Source: Porphyromonadaceae bacterium (GTDB taxonomy: Bacteria; Bacteroidota; Bacteroidia; Bacteroidales; Tannerellaceae). Taken from it: DNA of 9,167 nucleotides. Position 1 is the first letter of the stretch. Each line of letters starts with the position of its first letter. The DNA lies in NCBI GenBank assembly GCA_003517945.1, contig DOZP01000252.1, forward strand, positions 1-9,167. The letters are read 5' to 3'. Positions 1 through 7,549 of this stretch are shown here, piece after piece. A model generated the notes under the pieces. That model was not told the DNA's origin, did not search any database, and saw only the letters and a list, made by a program, of their open reading frames with translations. Position numbers and translations under genes: made by a program.

Positions 1-13
1 AAAAACGGATTAT

Positions 14-1513
14 ATGGATTTTTCGAATGTAACTATTGAAAATATTGTTTTAATAGGTTCACTGCTTCTTTTTGTAAGTATTATAGCCGGAAAAACGGGA
101 TATAGGTTTGGAGTGCCCACATTGGTGCTTTTTCTGGTTGTAGGGATGATCTTCGGTCACGATGGTTTGGGATTGGAATTTTCAAGTCCTAAGGCGGCGC
201 AGCTTATTGGGGTGCTTGCCCTCAATATTATATTATTTTCGGGGGGTATGGATACGAAGTTTGCCGAAATAAAACCCGTCTTACCTCAGGGAATCGTGCT
301 GGCTACACTGGGGGTTTTGCTTACGGCGGTGATAACGGGTATTTTTATCTATCTGATAACGCAACACCTTTTTTCAGCCATATCTTTTTCTTTTCTTGAG
401 GCAATTCTATTGGCCTCTGTTATGTCTTCTACCGATTCGGCATCGGTTTTTGCCATACTGGGAGCAAGAGGGCTTGTGTTGAAAGAGCGCCTTCGTCCGC
501 TTCTGGAGCTTGAGAGTGGGAGTAATGACCCAATGGCATATTTGTTAACGATCACTTTTATTCAGTGGATACAGATAGGGGAAGGCAGCTTATGGTCGGT
601 CGCGGGGACCTTTATTTTACAATTGGTCATCGGAGCTGCATTGGGGTATTTTCTCGGACGTACTGCCGTGAAACTTATAAACAGGATAAATATTGATAAT
701 GAATCTTTGTATCCGGTTCTTTTGCTTACTTTATTGTTTATGGTTTTCTCTATTACGAATGCTCTGAATGGAAACGGATACCTGGCTGTATACATTAGCG
801 GACTTGTAGTGGGAAACTCTAAATTCGTACATAAAAAAACATCCAAGAAATTTATGGATGGTATGACCTGGTTATTTCAGATTGTGATGTTCCTTACCCT
901 GGGTTTGCTTGTAAATCCGACCGAACTATTGCCGATTGCAGGTATTGGCCTGGCCGTCAGTTTTTTTATAATCTTTGTCTCCCGTCCTGTCGCCGTATGG
1001 CTTTGCCTGCTTCCGTTCCGGAAAATGTCCAATAAGGCGAAACATTATGTATCCTGGGTCGGATTGCGCGGAGCTGCGCCGATCTTGTTCGCTACATATC
1101 CGTTAACGTCAGGAGTAGACGGTGCGGGAATTATATTTAATATAGTGTTTTTTGTTACGCTTGTATCATTACTTGTTCAGGGTACTACGGTTTCTTCTGT
1201 GGCAAGGTGGTTAGGACTGTCGGAAGAAAATAAACCGCAGAATAAGTTGCAGACTTTTGACATTGAGCTTTCGGATGATATCAAATCAAGTATGTCTGAA
1301 GTGACTTTGACTCCGGGACATTTATCGCACGGGAAACGTATCATGGATATGCCTATGCCTGAAAATACGCTTGTTGTTATGGTAAAACGTGATGAATTAT
1401 ATTTTGTTCCGACAGGAGCCACTGTTCTTGAGCCGGGTGATGTGTTACTGCTGATATCCGATAATGAAAAAACTCTTGAAGAGACGTATCAGCATTTGGG
1501 GGTGGTTGAATAG
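14..1513 (+). CDS. cvrA: Potassium/proton antiporter, CPA1 family, CvrA/NhaP2 type, with C-terminal RCK_C (TrkA_C) domain
   Basis: This 499-residue inner-membrane protein should exchange K+ (or Na+) for protons and so help control cytoplasmic cation content and pH. About a dozen hydrophobic segments fill residues 8-400. CPA1 exchanger motifs are visible: T140-D141 in SSTDSASVFA, N171-D172 in LESGSNDPMA, and WVGLRGAAPILFA at 348-360. After the membrane part, residues about 415-492 (GHLSHGKRI ... VLEPGDVLLLISD) resemble a TrkA_C/RCK_C domain, which in this family is thought to gate transport. The E. coli relative is longer, about 578 residues as I recall, with a further CorC/HlyC-like domain that is absent here. 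The frame is open back to the window edge, but the ATG at 14 gives an N-terminus that fits the family. The promoter lies outside the window. The gene converges on the nucleotidyltransferase. The family assignment is firm; ion specificity is inferred. Confidence 0.92.
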   Translation: MDFSNVTIENIVLIGSLLLFVSIIAGKTGYRFGVPTLVLFLVVGMIFGHDGLGLEFSSPKAAQLIGVLALNIILFSGGMDTKFAEIKPVLPQGIVLATLGVLLTAVITGIFIYLITQHLFSAISFSFLEAILLASVMSSTDSASVFAILGARGLVLKERLRPLLELESGSNDPMAYLLTITFIQWIQIGEGSLWSVAGTFILQLVIGAALGYFLGRTAVKLINRINIDNESLYPVLLLTLLFMVFSITNALNGNGYLAVYISGLVVGNSKFVHKKTSKKFMDGMTWLFQIVMFLTLGLLVNPTELLPIAGIGLAVSFFIIFVSRPVAVWLCLLPFRKMSNKAKHYVSWVGLRGAAPILFATYPLTSGVDGAGIIFNIVFFVTLVSLLVQGTTVSSVARWLGLSEENKPQNKLQTFDIELSDDIKSSMSEVTLTPGHLSHGKRIMDMPMPENTLVVMVKRDELYFVPTGATVLEPGDVLLLISDNEKTLEETYQHLGVVE

Positions 1514-1520
1514 CGTCTGA

Positions 1521-1556
1521 AAAAAAGGGTAAAATCATAAGATAATACCCTTTCTT
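1521..1556. terminator. Bidirectional intrinsic-type terminator hairpin between convergent genes
   Basis: The perfect 8-bp stem AAAGGGTA (1524-1531) / TACCCTTT (1546-1553) encloses a 14-base A/T-rich loop. A-T pairing can continue at 1521-1522 with 1555-1556 across one mismatch. An A-run on the left flank and a T-rich right flank let the element end transcription from either side. It sits 8 bases after the antiporter stop and about 30 bases beyond the stop of the minus-strand nucleotidyltransferase. The stem is short with only three G-C pairs, so strength is uncertain. Confidence 0.6.
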
Positions 1557-1587
1557 CCTGCTATTTTCCGAAATTTGTCAGTTCCTG

Positions 1588-2490
1588 TTAAAATAATTTT
1601 TCCGGATATTCGCCGGCGTCGACAAGCGCTTGTATCTTGTCTACAACTCCCTGGCGGTCGGCGGCGTAAGTGACGCCGAACCATTTGGATGTGGTATCCA
1701 GTACCTTTACGCGTGCAATCTTTTGGGTCACAAGTTCGTTGACCATTAGCGGAATAAAATATTCACTCTTGAGATTATCCATGTTTTGACGTAAAAAATC
1801 CTTGAAATATTCTTCCGAATAATCAAAGTAATCAGGGGTGAATCCCCACATATTCATGGATACGGGCGTGTTTTCATTCAAAACATTTTTTTTGCCGTTT
1901 TCGTCGGTAAATTGGATCTCACCGTTTATACATTCTATGGCTGTACGTTCAACTACCGTAGTAAGATATCCGTCATTGTCCACACCGCAAACGCCACGTG
2001 CAACGGAACCGCTTTCGCTTAATGTATTGCCGACGCGGAAACCAACCATGCAATAGTCATTTTTCCCGCCTCCGGCGCCGGTCAGTTCTTTACCCAACAC
2101 TTCAAAACTGTCGCGTCCGTAAAAATCATCGGCATTAATAACTGCAAACGGCTCTTTTATCACCTCTTTTCCCATCAGTACGGCATGGTTCGTACCCCAT
2201 GGTTTGGTTCGGTCTGCAGGGCAGGTAAAACCTTCAGGCAATTTATCTAAAGACTGAAAGACGATCTCTACCGGAATATGATTTTCATATTTACATAAGA
2301 TTTTATGACGGAAATCATCTTCAAAATCTTTCCGTATGACGAATACGATTTTTCCGAATCCGCCCCGAATCGCATCAAAAATAGAATAGTCCATGATTGT
2401 TTCGCCATTTGGCCCCAGTCCGTCTAATTGTTTTAATCCTCCATAGCGGCTGCCCATTCCGGCAGCAAGAACAAATAATGTCGGTTTCAT
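1588..2490 (-). CDS. Sugar-phosphate nucleotidyltransferase (NTP_transferase-like), substrate unknown
   Basis: This 300-residue cytoplasmic enzyme has the nucleotidyltransferase (GT-A-like Rossmann) fold used to make NDP-sugars from a sugar-1-phosphate and an NTP. The N-terminal nucleotide-binding signature is clear: LAAGMGSRYGGLKQL at residues 8-22, with K20 in the usual conserved lysine position. PWGTNHAV (98-105) and NADDFYG (119-125) follow, the latter carrying the probable metal-binding aspartates. Conserved C-terminal blocks include NMWGF (213-217) and TTSKWFGVTYAADR (266-279). No hexapeptide-repeat acyltransferase domain follows, unlike GlmU. In other Bacteroidetes such genes can sit beside a sugar kinase, but none is adjacent here, so the sugar cannot be named. 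Alternatives are a UTP- or GTP-using enzyme for cell-wall amino-sugar salvage or for capsule/LPS sugars. The start at 2490 places the signature at the expected distance from the N-terminus. No SD is seen upstream. Confidence 0.85.
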   Translation of the reverse strand: MKPTLFVLAAGMGSRYGGLKQLDGLGPNGETIMDYSIFDAIRGGFGKIVFVIRKDFEDDFRHKILCKYENHIPVEIVFQSLDKLPEGFTCPADRTKPWGTNHAVLMGKEVIKEPFAVINADDFYGRDSFEVLGKELTGAGGGKNDYCMVGFRVGNTLSESGSVARGVCGVDNDGYLTTVVERTAIECINGEIQFTDENGKKNVLNENTPVSMNMWGFTPDYFDYSEEYFKDFLRQNMDNLKSEYFIPLMVNELVTQKIARVKVLDTTSKWFGVTYAADRQGVVDKIQALVDAGEYPEKLF

Positions 2491-2547
2491 ATCACAAATT
2501 GGTATTAAAAAGTTTTTTGTGTTTTATATTCTCTGTTTTTAGAGGCG

Positions 2548-2577
2548 CAAATATACATTATTTTTTGTCAAATGAAA
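2548..2577 (-). promoter_or_regulatory. Candidate Bacteroidetes promoter for the nucleotidyltransferase
   Basis: Read on the minus strand, TATATTTG (2555 down to 2548) matches the Bacteroidetes -7 consensus TAnnTTTG exactly. An 18-base spacer precedes TTTC (2577-2574), one mismatch from the -33 element TTTG. An exact TTTG (2572-2569) also exists, but its 13-base spacer is too short. Transcription would start about 50 bases before the ATG. The assignment rests on consensus matching only. Confidence 0.5.
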
Positions 2578-2594
2578 AATAAAACCGACCTTTG
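2564..2594 (+). promoter_or_regulatory. Candidate Bacteroidetes promoter for the DUF5686 gene
   Basis: TTTG (2564-2567), a 19-base spacer and GACCTTTG (2587-2594) fit the Bacteroidetes -33/-7 pattern TTTG-N19-TAnnTTTG with one mismatch, G for the first T. Transcription would start near 2600, giving a leader of about 30 bases. The element overlaps the divergent minus-strand promoter. The remainder of the spacer 2491-2628 holds no other feature I can support. Confidence 0.5.
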
Positions 2595-2628
2595 CGGTGT
2601 TTATTGTAAATATAAACAGGTTTGAAAA

Positions 2629-5184
2629 ATGAGGCGAAAGGTGATTGGGGGGATATTGTTTTTCCTTGTATGTATGGTGTCCGGAAAAATGTATGCCCAA
2701 CAGACAATACAGGTAGAAGGATATGTTAAAGATTCTATTACGAATGAGGTATTACCCTATGTGACGGTTGCGCTGCGCGGGACGGCCAAGGGTACGGCTA
2801 CGAATGAAAAGGGATATTTTTCAATAAAAGCAACATCCGATAGCATGGTTCTTTCCGTTTCGTATATTGGATATGAAACAAGTTTTACTACGTTGAAAAA
2901 GGGTGTTAATAAAGTAGATATACGATTGAAACCGGCGATGTATGAACTGAATGAAGTGACTGTGCGTTCCGGAAAAGAAAAGTATTCCAAAAAAGAAAAT
3001 CCGGCGGTCGCTTTTGTACGTCATGTGATTGCAAGGAGAAATCTGAATGATCCGCATGAACATGATTATTTTAGTTATAATATTTATGAACAGCGAACAT
3101 TTGCAAATAATGAATTCGATGTAGAGAAAGCCCGTCAGAATTGGGTATATAAGCACGTTGACTTTATATTTGATTATGTGGATTCGACATCAGTCAAGGG
3201 GAAAACGATCTTGCCGCTCTACAATGAGGAAATCATGGAAGATTATTTTTACAGGAAGTCGCCACGCGTTGAAAGAAAAGTGGTGAAGGGTACGAAGCGT
3301 GCGGGAATTATTGAAATCATTGCGGAAGACGGAGTAAGACAGTTTGTCGGTGAAGCGTTTCAGGATGTTGATATATTTCAGGATAATATACCATTGTTTC
3401 TGAACCGGTTTGTCAGTCCGCTTTCTTCCATAGGCCCCAATTATTATAAGTATTATTTACTGGATACGGTTCAGATTGACGGCGAGCCATGTATGGATCT
3501 CGGTTTTGCTCCCTTTAATTCGGAGTCTTTTGGTTTTGTCGGTCATTTATATGTGACGCTGGATTCAACCTACTTCATTAAAAAAGTAAACCTGAATATT
3601 CCCCGGGATATCAACCTTAATTTTATAGGTGAGATGTCTATTGATCAGGAATATATCCGTATGGATGACGGTACGCGGATATTAACGAAAAATGATATAG
3701 CCCTGGTATTTAAACTTACGGAAAAGATGAAAGGGGCTTACGCCCGGCGCGTGGCCTTGTACCGGAATCATTCCTTCGAGATGCCTCAGGATATGGCCGT
3801 GTTTGAAGAAAAAGCGCCGGTACTGGAATCGGAAGGCGCACATCGACAGACAGAAGAATTCTGGACCGAGGCCCGTGGAGGCGCCGGTGAGATACAGCAG
3901 ACGTCCGTAGAGAAAATGATGGCGCAGTTACGGGAAGTTCCGTTTTTTTACTGGTCTGAAAAGATTATCAATGTCCTGGTCAACGGATATGTGCAGACAT
4001 CCGAGACGAACAGTCTGTTTGAATTCGGACCTGCGAATACGTTTATCAGCGGGAATGCACTGGAAGGCGCCCGCTTTCGCCTGGGAGGTACGACGACGGT
4101 CAATTTCAACCGCCGGTTTTTTATGGATGGATATTTGGCATACGGATTGAAGGATCACAAGTTTAAGGGAGATGCTATTTTTGAGTACTCATTTAATAAA
4201 AAGAAGAGTTTCCGGAAAGAGTATCCGTTTCATTACATTCGTGCGGAATATAAGTATGATATTAACCAGATAGGCCAGCATTATCTGTATACAAACGCCG
4301 ATAATATGTTTGTGATGCTGAAACGCCGTGAGAACAACCTGATAACTTATATGCGGAAAGCGGAATTAAGTTATTACAAAGAAAATTATAAAGGGTTGGG
4401 GTATAGTGTTTTGCTTCGTCATCTTACCGAATGGGCCACGCCTGACGTACCGTTTGATTTGATACAGGCAGACGGAACAACCGTACCGGCCGATCATTAC
4501 AGGTCTGCCCAACTGGAATTTTACCTGCGTTGGGCTCCGAATGAGAAATTTTACCAATCGCGGAATTATCGTTATCCGATCACGCTTGATGCGCCGGTCA
4601 TTACATTGAGCCATACGATGGCGCGAAAAGGGATACTGGGATCCGGCCATAATTATAACCGGACCGAAATAGGCGTACGTAAACGATTCTGGATGTCTCC
4701 GTTCGGACATGTTGATATCTATGCGCAGGCCGGTCAAGTATGGGATCGTGTTCCGTATCCGTTGCTGTATATTCCGAATGCCAATCTGTCTTACAGTATT
4801 GAGGCGGAGAGTTTTGCATTAATGGATCCGATGGAGTTTATAAACGACCGTTTCGTATCCTGGGAAATGTCTTATTATATGAATGGTTGGCTTTTCAACC
4901 GTTTACCTCTGATAAAAGAGCTACAGCTTCGTGAAGTGCTGACGTTCCGGGGGTGGTACGGCGATTTGAATGATAAGAACAACCCGTATGTAAATGGGGC
5001 CGGTTTGTATAAGCTCCCCGGGAATACGTATATGATGGGTGACAAGCCTTATATGGAGTTTGGAGTAGGAGTTGAAAATATATTCAAACTGGTACGCCTG
5101 GATTATATCTGGAGGTTGTCGTACCGTGATCATGAAGGAGTGCCGAATAGCGGTTTAAGAATGAAAATGAAGTTTTCTTTTTGA
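2629..5184 (+). CDS. DUF5686 family outer-membrane protein with N-terminal carboxypeptidase-regulatory-like domain
   Basis: This 851-residue protein has a Sec signal peptide: basic MRRK, a hydrophobic stretch at 6-18, and likely cleavage after MYA at residue 23. Residues about 27-102 form a CarboxypepD_reg-like beta-sandwich of the kind found at the front of SusC/TonB receptors (EGYVKDSITNEVLPYVTVAL; TNEKGYFSI; VSYIGYET), followed by the typical linker ELNEVTVR at 106-113. No TonB plug domain follows. The remainder matches in character the Bacteroidetes DUF5686 family: many alternating, aromatic-rich strands, and a C-terminus MKMKFSF ending in Phe, as expected for an outer-membrane beta-barrel. 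The start is fixed by an in-frame TGA at 2623-2625, just upstream, and an A-rich stretch replaces an SD. Neighbours are a divergent nucleotidyltransferase and a downstream START-like gene 33 bases away. The molecular function of the family is unknown to me; barrel topology is inferred. Confidence 0.85.
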   Translation: MRRKVIGGILFFLVCMVSGKMYAQQTIQVEGYVKDSITNEVLPYVTVALRGTAKGTATNEKGYFSIKATSDSMVLSVSYIGYETSFTTLKKGVNKVDIRLKPAMYELNEVTVRSGKEKYSKKENPAVAFVRHVIARRNLNDPHEHDYFSYNIYEQRTFANNEFDVEKARQNWVYKHVDFIFDYVDSTSVKGKTILPLYNEEIMEDYFYRKSPRVERKVVKGTKRAGIIEIIAEDGVRQFVGEAFQDVDIFQDNIPLFLNRFVSPLSSIGPNYYKYYLLDTVQIDGEPCMDLGFAPFNSESFGFVGHLYVTLDSTYFIKKVNLNIPRDINLNFIGEMSIDQEYIRMDDGTRILTKNDIALVFKLTEKMKGAYARRVALYRNHSFEMPQDMAVFEEKAPVLESEGAHRQTEEFWTEARGGAGEIQQTSVEKMMAQLREVPFFYWSEKIINVLVNGYVQTSETNSLFEFGPANTFISGNALEGARFRLGGTTTVNFNRRFFMDGYLAYGLKDHKFKGDAIFEYSFNKKKSFRKEYPFHYIRAEYKYDINQIGQHYLYTNADNMFVMLKRRENNLITYMRKAELSYYKENYKGLGYSVLLRHLTEWATPDVPFDLIQADGTTVPADHYRSAQLEFYLRWAPNEKFYQSRNYRYPITLDAPVITLSHTMARKGILGSGHNYNRTEIGVRKRFWMSPFGHVDIYAQAGQVWDRVPYPLLYIPNANLSYSIEAESFALMDPMEFINDRFVSWEMSYYMNGWLFNRLPLIKELQLREVLTFRGWYGDLNDKNNPYVNGAGLYKLPGNTYMMGDKPYMEFGVGVENIFKLVRLDYIWRLSYRDHEGVPNSGLRMKMKFSF

Positions 5185-5209
5185 TATGTCATATTTTTTA
5201 CCTACCTTG
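5180..5209 (+). promoter_or_regulatory. Candidate promoter overlapping the DUF5686 stop codon, driving the START-like/permease/ribBA unit
   Basis: TTTG (5180-5183) is followed after exactly 19 bases by TACCTTG (5203-5209), a Bacteroidetes -7 box one T short of TAnnTTTG. The -33 element overlaps the upstream stop codon at 5182-5184. The next ATG is at 5218, only 8 bases beyond the box, so a transcript from here would have almost no leader. No terminator is visible between the two genes, so read-through from the DUF5686 gene is also possible. Confidence 0.4.
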
Positions 5210-5217
5210 CGCGGATT

Positions 5218-5598
5218 ATGAAAAAAGAGAAGTTTCATATAGAATATGTATTCGACAAAGTATCTAAACGAAGTTTGTGGAATCATCTGACAACGCCGCC
5301 CGGCTTGTCGTCATGGTTTGCCGACGATGTGGATGTGAGAGGTGAAACATATGTTTTTTCCTGGGATAAGATGCAGGAAGAAGCGAAGGTTATTTATATT
5401 AAACCGGACGTATGCGTACGTTATCAGTGGACGGATGGAGAAGATAATGTTTATTTTGAATTTCGTATTCATACGGTAGAGTTAACAGGCGCTGTAGCCC
5501 TTGAAATCACGGATTTTGCGGAACCGTCGGAGAAGATGGATGCAATAAGTCTTTGGGATACGCAGGTTTATGAATTGAAAAGAACGTTAGGAGTGTAA
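5218..5598 (+). CDS. START-like domain protein (SRPBCC/AHSA1-like fold), function unknown
   Basis: This is a small cytoplasmic protein of 126 residues with no signal peptide or membrane segment. It has the layout of the START-like family common in Bacteroidetes: an N-terminal strand (EKFHIEYVF), a helix-turn block LWNHLTTPPGLSSWFADDV at 20-38, a run of beta strands (YVFSWD, AKVIYIKPD, VRYQWTDGE, YFEFRIHTVE, ALEITDF), and a C-terminal helix (SLWDTQVYELKRTLGV, 111-126). Such folds form a ligand cavity or act as chaperone/activator domains, but no ligand can be read from the sequence. Full length and the family-like N-terminus support the start at 5218. The gene is followed after 7 bases by the LptF/LptG-type permease, so the two are probably co-transcribed. 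A role in envelope lipid handling is a guess from this context only. Confidence 0.82.
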   Translation: MKKEKFHIEYVFDKVSKRSLWNHLTTPPGLSSWFADDVDVRGETYVFSWDKMQEEAKVIYIKPDVCVRYQWTDGEDNVYFEFRIHTVELTGAVALEITDFAEPSEKMDAISLWDTQVYELKRTLGV

Positions 5599-5627
5599 TA
5601 ATGATATGCGCATTATCAAGCGATTAG
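5588..5627 (+). promoter_or_regulatory. SD sequence with an 8-codon out-of-frame reading frame overlapping the permease start
   Basis: TAGGAG (5588-5593) lies 12 bases before the permease ATG at 5606 but only 7 bases before another ATG at 5601. That ATG opens an 8-codon frame ending at TAG 5625-5627, out of frame with the permease. The spacing favours the short frame, so ribosomes may load there or shift to 5606. No other permease start is available, because the in-frame codon at 5588-5590 is TAG and no start codon lies between. The site could be incidental. Confidence 0.3.
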
Positions 5628-7540
5628 ATTTATTTTTGTTGAAAACATTTCTGCCGTTATTTCTGATGACGTTCGGAATCTGCCTGTTTATTTTCCTGAT
5701 GCAGTTCCTTTGGAAGTATGTCGATGAAATGATTGGTAAAGGAATCGAAATACATATTCTGGCGGAATTGTTTTTCTACGCAGCTCTGACTTTTGTGCCG
5801 CAGGCGCTTCCTCTTGCTGTTTTGTTCGCCTCTTTGATGACATTCGGGAACCTCGGAGAGCAACTGGAGTTGCTTGCTATGAAGGCTTCCGGTATTTCAC
5901 TGATGCGTATCATAAGACCGTTAACCGTATTTCTTGTTTTTGTCGCTATTTCCATTTTCTTTTTCCAGAATAATGTGATACCCGTATCGCAGGTTAAAAT
6001 GTATACCCTTCTTTATTCCGTCAGGCAAAAATCACCGGAATTGGAGATACCGGAAAGTGTCTTTAATACGTCGATTGACGGATTTAATATCTATGTCAAG
6101 AAAAAGGATAAAAAGAATAATCTTCTGAAGGATGTGATGATTTATAATCATACGGCAGGGTTTAATGATATTCATATTATTATTGCCGATTCGGGACGGC
6201 TGAAAACCTCTGCCGATAAAAAATTTCTTATCATGACATTGTATAACGGCGAATCATTTCAGAATAATCTGAGGGATAGCAAAAAACCAAGGAATGCCCG
6301 GGATGCCGTACCATATCGCCGTGAGACCTTTGATACGATGGAAATACTGATAGATTTTGACGGTAATTTTAATATGAGGGGCGAAACGCTGTTCCAGGGT
6401 CGTTATGTAGGTAAAAATATGGAAAGTCTCCGGCAATCTATTGATTCGATGACGGTCCGTATTGACAGTATTAAAGAGGTTGAGTCAAAGGTCTTGTATG
6501 AACAATCGTATCGTAAGACATTAGCCCGCGTACGACCTCAGGCAAAAACGGATCGTGAGATTGAGGTAAAGAACGATTCCCTGCCGGCTAAAAGGAGTGT
6601 GATTAATTTTGACAGCCTTTACCGTGCTCAGGAACCGGTCGTGAAGGCCTCTTTATTGTCTTACTCGAAACGGGGCATTGATAATCTGCTGATGAATTAT
6701 GGTATGAAATCCGAGAGCTTACGGTTGGAAGAGAAAGAGATACGGTGGCATCATACGGAAATGCACCGGAAGTTCACTTTATCGTTCGCTTGTCTTGTCT
6801 TTTTCTTTATCGGCGCTCCTCTCGGGGCTATTATACGTAAAGGAGGGTTGGGAGCGCCGGCTGTTATATCCGTATTGCTATTCGTTGTGTATTATATTAT
6901 TGATAATATAGGTTATAAGATGGCTCGTGATGGCGTATGGATACCGTGGCAGGGTATGTGGCTGAGTTCGGCCGTACTTTTGCCTTTAGGTATTTTTCTG
7001 ACGTATAAGGCTGTGAATGATTCCGTTCTTCTGAATGCGGAAACATATATAGATGCAATTAAACGGTTTATCGGTAAGCGTGAGTTCCGTAAGATCGAAA
7101 AAAAGGAGATTATTATGGAGCGTCCGGATTATGCCGCGCTTACTGTCCGGTTGCAACAGCTTCAGGATTCTTGTAAAGAGTATCTGGCGCATCATAAACG
7201 TTGGTTGCACTATCTTAAATTCTGGAAGCAGGGCGGAGCGGATTCTGAAGCCGAAGGAATAGCGTATGGAATAGAATCGGTCGTGCAGGTTCTTGAAAAT
7301 TCGGATCAGAATCTGGTATTGAACAAGACAATGGATTTTCCGATTATCAAAAGTTTTCACCTGACGAATTTTACGATTACTCCTAAAGCGGGAATGGCTT
7401 TGGCTATCTTCTTTCCGGTGGGAGGAATTGTCTATTTAATCGCTGTATACCGCCGGAAATTGTTACGTCAGGATATAAAAACAACGATTCGCGTATGTGA
7501 TGAAATAATTGAAATAATAAGTGATGAAAATAAAAAGTAA
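5606..7540 (+). CDS. LptF/LptG (YjgP/YjgQ) family permease with long C-terminal extension
   Basis: This 644-residue inner-membrane protein belongs to the permease family that, with the ATPase LptB, pulls lipopolysaccharide out of the inner membrane towards LptC-LptA. Predicted membrane helices lie at about 11-36, 54-80, 103-126, 390-410, 416-440 and 446-470, the six-helix family core. The cytoplasmic loop after helix 2, [20 protein letters not shown] (85-104), matches the family's LptB-coupling region. The periplasmic part (127-389) contains the beta-rich jelly-roll domain to about 275, then an acidic/basic helical stretch of about 110 residues. E. coli LptF and LptG are about 360 residues, so this protein is far longer. 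Much of the excess is a C-terminal extension after about 475, with a seventh hydrophobic segment at 595-616. Long forms are, to my knowledge, usual in Bacteroidetes. Whether it acts as LptF or LptG, or pairs with a second permease elsewhere, cannot be decided here. It sits 7 bases after the START-like gene and 9 bases before ribBA. Confidence 0.88.
   Translation: MRIIKRLDLFLLKTFLPLFLMTFGICLFIFLMQFLWKYVDEMIGKGIEIHILAELFFYAALTFVPQALPLAVLFASLMTFGNLGEQLELLAMKASGISLMRIIRPLTVFLVFVAISIFFFQNNVIPVSQVKMYTLLYSVRQKSPELEIPESVFNTSIDGFNIYVKKKDKKNNLLKDVMIYNHTAGFNDIHIIIADSGRLKTSADKKFLIMTLYNGESFQNNLRDSKKPRNARDAVPYRRETFDTMEILIDFDGNFNMRGETLFQGRYVGKNMESLRQSIDSMTVRIDSIKEVESKVLYEQSYRKTLARVRPQAKTDREIEVKNDSLPAKRSVINFDSLYRAQEPVVKASLLSYSKRGIDNLLMNYGMKSESLRLEEKEIRWHHTEMHRKFTLSFACLVFFFIGAPLGAIIRKGGLGAPAVISVLLFVVYYIIDNIGYKMARDGVWIPWQGMWLSSAVLLPLGIFLTYKAVNDSVLLNAETYIDAIKRFIGKREFRKIEKKEIIMERPDYAALTVRLQQLQDSCKEYLAHHKRWLHYLKFWKQGGADSEAEGIAYGIESVVQVLENSDQNLVLNKTMDFPIIKSFHLTNFTITPKAGMALAIFFPVGGIVYLIAVYRRKLLRQDIKTTIRVCDEIIEIISDENKK
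7103..7117 (+). promoter_or_regulatory. Internal SD plus in-frame ATG within the permease gene
   Basis: AAGGAG (7103-7108), a 6-base gap and ATG (7115-7117) form the best-looking ribosome binding site in the window. The ATG is Met504 of the permease, in frame, just after the six-helix core ends. Initiation here would give a 141-residue protein (7115-7540) with one hydrophobic segment near its residues 92-113. The SD bases also encode Lys-Lys-Glu, so chance is a real alternative. Confidence 0.3.
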
Positions 7541-7549
7541 AAACAGTAT

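Noticed and set aside
2397..2582. Plus-strand 61-codon open frame across the nucleotidyltransferase start and the intergenic spacer
   Set aside because: It overlaps the N-terminal signature of the nucleotidyltransferase and the candidate promoters, and has no recognisable product.
7541..7549. FMN riboswitch before ribBA
   Set aside because: Only 9 bases separate ribBA from the permease stop, and no RFN-like conserved segments were seen.
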